This document shows, in pieces, positions 6,895 through 11,931 of a stretch of DNA of 11,931 bases. The notes beneath the pieces were generated by a model. It ran no database searches and was not told where the DNA came from. It worked only from the letters and a program-made list of their open reading frames with translations. The position numbers were made by a program, and so were the translations under genes. Numbering within the stretch: position 1 is the stretch's first letter; every line of letters starts with the position of its first letter. The DNA comes from HKCCE3408 sp039191215 (GTDB taxonomy: Bacteria > Pseudomonadota > Alphaproteobacteria > Rhodobacterales > Rhodobacteraceae): contig JBCCXT010000079.1 in the NCBI GenBank assembly GCA_039191215.1, positions 1-11,931 of the forward strand, written 5' to 3'.

Positions 6895-7647
6895 TCAGCC
6901 AATCAATCCAAGTGCGGGAAATGTCTCAAGCAGCCAGAATGCGAATGCCGAAAACGCGCCAGTCATCAGCGCCACGCCGACACAGACCAGCAACACGCCC
7001 ATCGCACGTTCAATCACCCGCATATGACGCTTGATCTTAACCATCAGCCCCTGTGCTTGGGTCAAAAATGCCGCCGTCAGCAGGAACGGCACGCCCAGGC
7101 CAAGCGCGTAGACGCCGAGCAGCACCGTGCCGCGCTCCACGCTCGCTTCGGTCGCGGCAAGTGACAAGATGACCGACAATTGCGGCCCTATGCACGGCGT
7201 CCAACCGAAGGCAAAAGCCAGGCCCAGCACATAGGCGCCAAGCGACGATCCGCCCCGATCGCCCGCATCAAGGCGGGCTTCCTGGTCCAGGATCGGAATG
7301 CGAATGAAGCCTAAAAAATGCAGACCAAAGACAACCACAACAGCGCCCGCGATCCGGCCCAGAAGTATCTGATGTTGCAGGAAAAACTGCCCAAAGAGCG
7401 ACGCTGTGAAGCCCAGGAACAAAAACACGGTCGACAGGCCCAACACAAAAAACAAGGCCGCTGTGACAGCTTTCATCCGCGCCGCGCGCGCCTCGGCCAT
7501 GTCATCAAGCGTTATGCCGCCCATATAGGCCACGTAGGCCGGTACAATTGGCAGCACGCAGGGGCTCAAAAAGCTCAGCACCCCTGCGGTCAAAGCCACC
7601 ATCATGCCTGGCAGTAAGGCGGCGTCGTACAGATCGATCCCGAACAT
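6895..7647 (-). CDS. ccdA: CcdA-type cytochrome c biogenesis / thiol-disulfide transporter
   Basis: CcdA carries reducing equivalents from cytoplasmic thioredoxin across the inner membrane to periplasmic thiol proteins, for example in cytochrome c haem attachment. The 250-residue product is the DsbD transmembrane domain alone, with six predicted membrane helices and two symmetric halves. Each half has its conserved Cys-Pro element: LSPCVLPIVPAY (C30) and GWTPCIGPQLS (C152). Neither the N- nor the C-terminal periplasmic domain of full-length DsbD is present. A close relative, SoxV, serves sulfur oxidation, and the neighbouring TusA-like gene makes that reading possible. The gene is first in the leftward cluster ccdA-hydrolase-P450 and is divergent from the TusA-like gene across 93 bp. 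Confidence 0.93.
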   Translation of the reverse strand: MFGIDLYDAALLPGMMVALTAGVLSFLSPCVLPIVPAYVAYMGGITLDDMAEARAARMKAVTAALFFVLGLSTVFLFLGFTASLFGQFFLQHQILLGRIAGAVVVVFGLHFLGFIRIPILDQEARLDAGDRGGSSLGAYVLGLAFAFGWTPCIGPQLSVILSLAATEASVERGTVLLGVYALGLGVPFLLTAAFLTQAQGLMVKIKRHMRVIERAMGVLLVCVGVALMTGAFSAFAFWLLETFPALGLIG

Positions 7648-7740
7648 ATTGTGGTGTTACCTGCCAAACCGAGAAACGTCACCTGCGTCGCTGTCACAAA
7701 ACCGTGGCCAAATTGAGAGCATCGGTTTAGGTCGGGCGCG

Positions 7741-7971
7741 ATGCAGGTCGATCTCGACATTGATGCCCGCGGGCTTTTGTGCCCCCTGCCCGTTTTGCGC
7801 CTGCGCAAGCGCATGATGCCGCTGGCGCCCGGCCAAATCGCGCGGCTTTGGGCGACCGATCCGGCAGCCCATGTTGATGTCCCGCATTTTTGTGCCGAAG
7901 CCGGGCACGAGCTTATTGCCACCGAAGAAGATGGCGAGGCGACCGGATTCTTTGTGCGTAAGGGCTCTTAG
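7741..7971 (+). CDS. TusA/SirA-family sulfurtransferase (sulfur carrier)
   Basis: TusA-like proteins carry a persulfide on a single cysteine and pass sulfur to partners in tRNA thiolation, molybdenum cofactor assembly or sulfur oxidation. The 76-residue product has the family signature DARGLLCPLPVLRLRK with the active C14 in the CPxP motif. ATDPAAHVDVPHFCAEAGHEL follows, the usual second half of the fold, and the length is typical. The gene is divergent from ccdA and is followed by the symmetrical terminator at 8030-8055. Which TusA subfamily it belongs to cannot be decided here, so I give no gene symbol. Confidence 0.9.
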   Translation: MQVDLDIDARGLLCPLPVLRLRKRMMPLAPGQIARLWATDPAAHVDVPHFCAEAGHELIATEEDGEATGFFVRKGS

Positions 7972-8029
7972 CGCCGCACCTCAGCGCGCGCCCCTTCTGG
8001 ATCGCGCCCTTTGCGGTGCCCAGACACGA

Positions 8030-8055
8030 AAAAGCCGCCTCGGCGGGCGGCTTTT
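8030..8055 (-). terminator. Rho-independent terminator between rpsI and the TusA-like gene
   Basis: A ten-pair stem AAAAGCCGCC / GGCGGCTTTT (8030-8039 with 8046-8055) closes a six-base loop. On the minus strand the stem is followed by a T run (TTTTTCG), a good terminator just past the rpsI stop at 8077. On the plus strand the four T's at the stem end may also stop the TusA-like transcript, so it probably serves both convergent genes. Confidence 0.88.
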
Positions 8056-8076
8056 GTCGGTGACCTGGCAGCGTCT

Positions 8077-8577
8077 TTAGCGCTTGGAGAATTGGAAACT
8101 CCGGCGCGCCTTGCGGCGGCCAAACTTCTTGCGTTCTACGACGCGGCTGTCACGGGTCAAAAAGCCCGCCACTTTCAGTGCGCCGCGCAGGCCCGGCTCA
8201 TACCGTTGCAACGCGACCGAGATGCCGTGTTTGACCGCTCCGGCCTGGCCTGACAGGCCACCGCCCTTGACCGTGGCCATCACGTCGAACTGGTCTTCGA
8301 CGCCCGCCACGCTAAAGGGCTGACGCAGGATCATCTGCAGCACGGGGCGGGCGAAATACGCCGACATCTCTTTGCCGTTCACGGTCACCTTGCCAGAGCC
8401 CGGCTTGATCCAGACCCGTGCGACCGCGTCCTTGCGCTTGCCGGTTGCATATGACCGGCCAAGCGCGTCACGAACCGGCTCCGCAGGGGTCGAGAGGTCA
8501 ATTACCGGTGCCGGCGTGTCGCTGCCATCGGCGACCGCGCCTTTGAGCTCATCGAGCGATGTAAGGGTCTCGGCCAT
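8077..8577 (-). CDS. rpsI: 30S ribosomal protein S9
   Basis: This is a small-subunit ribosomal protein whose C-terminal tail reaches the P-site tRNA. The 166-residue product has the S9 core from about residue 43, YATGKRKDAVARVWIKPG, followed by GGGLSGQAGAVKHGISVAL and the basic end RRKARRSFQFSKR. The C-terminal KR is the universally conserved tip. The roughly 42-residue acidic N-terminal extension is characteristic of alphaproteobacterial S9 and explains why it is longer than the ~130 residues of E. coli. It follows rplM with two bases between stop and start, the standard rplM-rpsI operon. Confidence 0.98.
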   Translation of the reverse strand: MAETLTSLDELKGAVADGSDTPAPVIDLSTPAEPVRDALGRSYATGKRKDAVARVWIKPGSGKVTVNGKEMSAYFARPVLQMILRQPFSVAGVEDQFDVMATVKGGGLSGQAGAVKHGISVALQRYEPGLRGALKVAGFLTRDSRVVERKKFGRRKARRSFQFSKR

Positions 8578-8579
8578 GA

Positions 8580-9041
8580 TCAGGCGCTCCGCGTATTCTT
8601 GGGGTTCATGGATTTCACGTCGAGCACGGCAGGGCTTTGCGCCTCATGCGGATGCTCGGTACCGGCATAGACACGCAGGTGGGTCATCTGGCGGCGGCTC
8701 AGCGGGCCGCCCGGCAACATGCGCTTGACCGCCTGCATCACCACCCGCTCAGGATGGGCACCTTCAAGAATTTGGCCGGTTGTGCGCGACTTGATGCCTC
8801 CAGGATAGCCGGTATGCCAGTAATTCGGCTTATCGCGCTTGCGACCGGTCACTTGGACCTTCTCAGCGTTGATGACAATGACGTTGTCGCCCATATCTTG
8901 CGACGGCGTGAAGCTCGGCTTGTGCTTGCCGCGCAGCCGCGTCGCGATGATCGAGGCAAGCCGGCCCAGAACCACGCCCTCGGCGTCGATCACGATCCAC
9001 TGCTTGTCGATATCCGCCGGGGTGGCAGAAAAGGTTTTCAT
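8580..9041 (-). CDS. rplM: 50S ribosomal protein L13
   Basis: This is an early-assembly large-subunit protein. The 153-residue product opens MKTFSATPADIDKQWIVIDAEG and contains VLGRLASIIATRLRGKHKPSF, DNVIVINAEKVQVTGRK, YWHTGYPGGIKS and LRVYAGTEHPHEAQSP, all standard L13 blocks. An in-frame ATG four codons earlier (9053) would add MVQT. I choose 9041 because homologues start MKTFSA, although neither start has a strong ribosome-binding site. The gene heads the rplM-rpsI pair. The 153-bp region upstream, back to the thioesterase stop, holds a GC-rich leader and the inverted repeat at 9133-9167. Confidence 0.96.
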   Translation of the reverse strand: MKTFSATPADIDKQWIVIDAEGVVLGRLASIIATRLRGKHKPSFTPSQDMGDNVIVINAEKVQVTGRKRDKPNYWHTGYPGGIKSRTTGQILEGAHPERVVMQAVKRMLPGGPLSRRQMTHLRVYAGTEHPHEAQSPAVLDVKSMNPKNTRSA

Positions 9042-9132
9042 GGTTTGCACCATCCATTGAAGGGTGTGGGGGGCGTGCCTGCCCCTGCGGGATGGCGCGT
9101 TGTCACCGATATTTCGTCAAGCGTCAAGATCA

Positions 9133-9167
9133 AATCACACGACTAATCAACGGAGAGTCGTGTGATT
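9133..9167. other. Perfect 12-bp inverted repeat upstream of rplM
   Basis: AATCACACGACT (9133-9144) and AGTCGTGTGATT (9156-9167) form a perfect 12-pair stem with an 11-base loop. It lies between the thioesterase stop (9195) and the rplM start (9041). On the minus strand it would follow the thioesterase transcript, but the bases after it (TGATCTTGACG) are not a T run. It could be a factor-assisted terminator, an RNA-stabilising stem or an operator. A weaker stem (TGGGGT/ACCCCA, 9183-9202) overlaps the thioesterase stop codon. Confidence 0.55.
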
Positions 9168-9194
9168 ACAGATAGTTAGAATTGGGGTTTCATT

Positions 9195-9623
9195 TTACCC
9201 CATGGATTTCGGCGGGATAGAATAGGTCAGGCTCGCGCGCGCAACAGGTGCCTCAATGCCCGCGCCATAAAGCAGACAAGACCCCACGGCCAACACGCGC
9301 CCCAGTTTCAAAAGCTCGCACTCGCAGACCAAATCGCGCGCCGCATCCGGTTTGCGCATGAAGTCGATCGTGGCATTGGTGGTGACGGCCAAGGCCTGCG
9401 GCCCGATACGCGCGAGGATCGCCAGGTACATCGACACATCCACCAATCCAAACATAGCCGGGCCAGCGATTGTCCCGCCCGGGCGGACATGGCGCGGCGC
9501 TGCTGGCAAAACCATGCGTATGCCCGCCTCGGTCAATCCATCGATGCGGTAATCCCCGGTCGCCTGCGGAAATTCGTCTTGCAAAAAGCGATCCAATGCC
9601 GCTTCGTCCATGACACAGATCAT
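9195..9623 (-). CDS. PaaI-family hotdog-fold acyl-CoA thioesterase
   Basis: Enzymes of this family hydrolyse acyl-CoA thioesters to free acid and CoA. The 142-residue product is one hotdog domain. Its core helix motif is HVRPGGTIAGPAMFGLVDVS (45-64), in which D62 takes the place of the PaaI catalytic acid and PGGT replaces the more common HGG. The strand TTNATIDFMRKP (81-92) and the final TYSIPPKSMG complete the fold. The start at 9623 has AAAGGA about six bases upstream; an ATG four codons downstream is possible. It is divergent from the crotonase-family gene across 64 bp, which suggests a shared acyl-CoA role. Its substrate is not known. Confidence 0.88.
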   Translation of the reverse strand: MICVMDEAALDRFLQDEFPQATGDYRIDGLTEAGIRMVLPAAPRHVRPGGTIAGPAMFGLVDVSMYLAILARIGPQALAVTTNATIDFMRKPDAARDLVCECELLKLGRVLAVGSCLLYGAGIEAPVARASLTYSIPPKSMG

Positions 9624-9687
9624 GGTTGGTCCTTTAATTGCGCTCTAGCCTGATCTAGCGCGAAGATATGGCAAGGAACAACGAGCT

Positions 9688-10479
9688 ATGCCGCCAGATA
9701 TTCTGATCCGGGAAGATACCGGGCCTGTCACGCGATTGACACTGAACGCGCCAGACAGCCTTAACGCGCTCTCAACCGACATGATGGCGGCGCTGAGGCG
9801 CCAGTTTTTTGCGCTGATGCAGGACGACAGGCAAAAGGTTGTGGTGCTCAATGGCGCCGGTCGGGCATTCTGCGCCGGCCACGACATCAAAGAGATGCAA
9901 GCAAAGCGCGAAAGCGCGGATGGCGGTGCGGCCAGTTTTGCCGCGCTTTTTGATGCCTGCTCGCAGATGATGCAACTTATCCCCCGGCTACCGCAGCCGG
10001 TGATCGCGCAGGTTCATGGATTGGCGACCGCCGCCGGGTGCCAATTGGTCGCCACCTGCGATCTGGCCGTTGCCGCCGACACCGCCCGATTTGGGGTGAA
10101 CGGTGTCAATATCGGGCTTTTTTGCTCAACGCCCATGGTCGCACTCAGCCGCAACATGACCCGCAAACAGGTTTTTGAGATGTTGGTCACCGGTGAGTTC
10201 ATCAATGCCGACCGTGCCCAAGCACTTGGATTGGTCAACCGCGTTGTACCAGACGATGACTTGGCCGCAGAAACACGCGCCTTGGCAGAACTCATTGCCA
10301 GCAAGCTCGGATCAGCGGTACGGATCGGGAAGCGGGCGTTTTACGACCAGATCGAGCTGCCGGTTTCGCGGGCCTATTCGCTGACGCGCGCGACGATGGT
10401 GGAAAACATGCTTGATGCCGATACCGCAGAGGGCCTGGACGCGTTCCTCGAAAAACGCGCGCCCACCTGGTCCGACTGA
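9688..10479 (+). CDS. Crotonase-family protein (enoyl-CoA hydratase-like, catalytic Glu residues absent)
   Basis: This is a 263-residue single-domain crotonase. The oxyanion-hole segments are intact: GAGRAFCAGHDIKEM (56-70) and HGLATAAGCQLVATCDLAVA (110-129). The two glutamates that activate water in enoyl-CoA hydratase are missing. The first position, in GCxL, is Q119. The second falls in FGVNGVNIGLFCSTP (135-149), where the usual PEI is replaced and the aligned residue is G139. The product resembles the ECHDC3-like branch, whose reaction is unclear, so I would not call it a hydratase. It may be a hydrolase, isomerase or non-catalytic acyl-CoA binder. AAGGA lies ten bases before the ATG. Divergent to it is a thioesterase gene. 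Confidence 0.9.
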   Translation: MPPDILIREDTGPVTRLTLNAPDSLNALSTDMMAALRRQFFALMQDDRQKVVVLNGAGRAFCAGHDIKEMQAKRESADGGAASFAALFDACSQMMQLIPRLPQPVIAQVHGLATAAGCQLVATCDLAVAADTARFGVNGVNIGLFCSTPMVALSRNMTRKQVFEMLVTGEFINADRAQALGLVNRVVPDDDLAAETRALAELIASKLGSAVRIGKRAFYDQIELPVSRAYSLTRATMVENMLDADTAEGLDAFLEKRAPTWSD

Positions 10480-10607
10480 TCAGAGCTTGGCCAATATCCC
10501 ATGGCAATGCGGGTCGACGAGCGGCTGCCCTTCAGGGTGGCCCGAGACGGCCCGCGCCTACCATCCGACCTGCACGTGTTATTGTCCGTGTTAGAAAACC
10601 GGCCGCG

Positions 10608-11819
10608 CTACAAACCGTACAGCGCTGAGAATTTCTCATCGAGATAGCCCAAGAGCGGGTCCTCGCTCACCGCCATGCCCGCTGCCACCTCTATCACTTC
10701 ACGCGGGGCCAGGGCCGCGCCATGGCGCTGGACATTCTCCGCAAGCCAACCCGTCGCACCAGAAAGATCACCCGCAGCCAGTTCCGCATCCAACTCGGCG
10801 CGCGCGCCGCGCAAGGCGGCATGCAGGCAACCGGCATAGACATTGCCCAAAGCATAGGTCGGGAAATAGCCAAACAAGCCCGCCGACCAATGGACATCTT
10901 GCAACATGCCCTTTGATGGCCGATCCACCTCTGCGCCAAAATCTGCCGCAAACCGCGTGTTCCACGCTTCCTCCAGATCACCCACCTCCAGCGCGCCCTG
11001 CATCAACGCGCGCTCAAGGTCGAAGCGCAGCATGATGTGTAAATTGTAATGCACCTCGTCAGCCTCGGTCCGGATATAGCCTGAATGGACCGCATTCACG
11101 GCGGCATAAAACGCATCCGCCGCGGCCGGTTCAATGCGGCCAAACGCATCCTGCATCTGACCCAAAAGCCAGCCGGTGAAGGCCCGGCTGCGACCCAACT
11201 GGTTCTCATAAATCCGGCTTTGGCTTTCATGCACACCCATTGACACGCCCTGACCCAGCCGCGTGAGGCGAAAGGCCGGGTCGACATGCTGCTCATAGGC
11301 GGCATGGCCAACCTCGTGGATCGTCGAATAAAGGCAGCCGAACGGATCGCTGGCATCCACCCTCGTTGTAATCCGCACATCCGAGCCCGATCCCGAACTG
11401 AACGGATGCACTGCTAGATCGATCCGCCCGCGGCTCAGATCATAGCCAAAGGTTTTCGCCACTTTCTGGGTAAACGCCAATTGCCTATCCGGCGCAAAAT
11501 TTCCCGCAATTGCCGGTGGTGTCTTCTCTGAGCCCAAGATCCGCTCCCGCAGGCTGACCAACCGGGGCCGCATGCGATCGAACATCGAGGCAACCTCGGC
11601 GCCGGTCAGTCCGGGCTCATAATCCTCAAGCAGCGCGTCATAGAGATCGCCACCAGCGGCCAAGGCGGATGCCGCCTCACGCTTTCGCGCCACGATCTCT
11701 GCCAGAACCGGCAGAAAAGAGGCCAAATCTTCGTCCGCCCGGGCAGCAACCCAAAGCCCCTGCCCACGTGAGGCAAGCCGCGCCAGCTCCGCAGCCAGAT
11801 CGGACGGGCGGAGGACCAC
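10608..11819 (-). CDS. M32 family metallocarboxypeptidase (Taq type), 5' truncated
   Basis: These are zinc carboxypeptidases that remove C-terminal residues. All catalytic blocks are present, numbered from the GTG at 11819: DVRITTR (147-153), IHEVGHAAYEQ with zinc ligands H168 and H172 and base E169, GVHESQSR with the third ligand E198, IRTEADEVHYNLHIMLRFDLE, GYFPTYALGN, and the end LDEKFSALYGL. Family members are usually about 490-500 residues. Here 403 remain, and homology begins abruptly near PSDLAAELARLASRGQGLW. Some 85-95 N-terminal residues are missing. Upstream sequence does not encode them; it matches an unrelated protein (see 11830-11931). The GTG is therefore unlikely to be a natural start, and the gene is cut by a junction. 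Confidence 0.9.
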   Translation of the reverse strand: MVLRPSDLAAELARLASRGQGLWVAARADEDLASFLPVLAEIVARKREAASALAAGGDLYDALLEDYEPGLTGAEVASMFDRMRPRLVSLRERILGSEKTPPAIAGNFAPDRQLAFTQKVAKTFGYDLSRGRIDLAVHPFSSGSGSDVRITTRVDASDPFGCLYSTIHEVGHAAYEQHVDPAFRLTRLGQGVSMGVHESQSRIYENQLGRSRAFTGWLLGQMQDAFGRIEPAAADAFYAAVNAVHSGYIRTEADEVHYNLHIMLRFDLERALMQGALEVGDLEEAWNTRFAADFGAEVDRPSKGMLQDVHWSAGLFGYFPTYALGNVYAGCLHAALRGARAELDAELAAGDLSGATGWLAENVQRHGAALAPREVIEVAAGMAVSEDPLLGYLDEKFSALYGL

Positions 11820-11829
11820 CGGCTCGTCG

Positions 11830-11931
11830 CTGGACAGAAAAATAAAACCACTGTATGTGGCCGTTGGTGTGCGTGTCCTTGCTGCACACCAGGTCGTACT
11901 CGTGGTCCGGGAGAACCGAGTTACGCGGACC
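11830..11931 (-). CDS. Fragment resembling a eukaryotic-type cytosolic carboxypeptidase (M14) N-terminal domain
   Basis: The last 102 bases form an open frame on the minus strand, entering from the window edge and ending near the M32 gene. It contains EYDLVCSKDTHTNGH followed by HIQWFYFSVQ. Cytosolic carboxypeptidases (AGTPBP1/AGBL proteins, which trim glutamates from tubulin in eukaryotes) carry an N-terminal beta-sandwich domain with the pattern EYxLxxxxDxxTxxHxQWFYFxVxN, and this fragment matches it closely. Beyond Q the frame (RRAGGPPP) no longer fits and overlaps the M32 gene out of frame. Bacterial members of the family exist, so origin is not certain, but this subtype of sequence is more like protist or algal proteins. 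It is probably foreign DNA joined here artificially. Confidence 0.55.

Noticed and set aside
9098..9133. Sigma-70-like promoter for rplM built from the tandem TTGA hexamers
   Set aside because: No convincing -10 element is found at 16-18 bases from any of them; the best is TATCGG at 9111-9106. I mention the repeats as an observation but do not annotate a promoter.
10501..10647. Plus-strand 48-codon frame beginning MAMRVDERLPF
   Set aside because: No ribosome-binding site, no recognisable similarity, and its 3' part is antisense to the conserved end of the M32 peptidase.
1..11931. CRISPR arrays, insertion sequences, tRNA or rRNA genes, prophage or toxin-antitoxin modules
   Set aside because: I looked for regular direct repeats, transposase motifs, terminal inverted repeats and tRNA-like folds other than the tmRNA, and saw none. 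The ribbon-helix-helix gene has no toxin-like partner, and its neighbours fit the fumC cluster.

Overview
The window is chromosomal DNA of an alphaproteobacterium, most likely a Rhodobacteraceae (Roseobacter-type) species. The supporting signs are a circularly permuted two-piece tmRNA gene with the tag ANDNRAPVALAA, an alphaproteobacterial-type SspB adaptor, a ribosomal protein S9 with the long N-terminal extension of that class, the DUF4169/ribbon-helix-helix gene pair downstream of a class II fumarase, and high GC with matching codon use. I found no insertion sequence, CRISPR array, tRNA or rRNA. Most of the window is ordinary core genome.

Layout. Positions 1-48 hold the first codons of a leftward gene that begins like an RTX (haemolysin-type) calcium-binding protein. 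Positions ~145-498 are the permuted tmRNA gene. A small membrane protein (592-960) and sspB (1030-1527) follow. The tmRNA tag and the SspB adaptor that delivers tagged proteins to ClpXP are therefore encoded about 0.5 kb apart. Then comes a rightward cluster: fumC (1662-3053), an unrecognised helical protein (3063-3698), a DUF4169 protein (3876-4064) and a ribbon-helix-helix protein (4057-4287). It collides tail to tail, with a 31-bp coding overlap, with a leftward cluster: ccdA (6895-7647), a membrane-anchored serine hydrolase (5603-6856) and a cytochrome P450 (4257-5606). The last two overlap by four bases.

A TusA-like sulfur carrier gene (7741-7971) is divergent from ccdA. It converges with rplM-rpsI (8077-9041), and a symmetrical terminator lies between them. 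Upstream of rplM is a PaaI-type thioesterase (9195-9623), divergent from a crotonase-family gene (9688-10479) that lacks both glutamates of a true enoyl-CoA hydratase. The right end carries an M32 metallocarboxypeptidase gene (leftward, from 10608) whose N-terminal ~85-95 codons are missing.

The most anomalous feature is the right edge. At about 11803-11831 the M32 gene is joined to ~100 bp that, on the minus strand, encodes a piece resembling the N-terminal domain of a eukaryotic-type cytosolic carboxypeptidase (M14 family), including HIQWFYFSVQ. Nothing in the bacterial neighbourhood explains this. It looks like a chimeric junction (assembly or library chimera, or bacterial DNA joined to a protist/algal scaffold), or less likely a real recombination. 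I did not find a convincing undescribed system. The other items worth a second look are the tmRNA-SspB linkage, the hydrolase-P450 coupled pair, and the crotonase without its catalytic acids.
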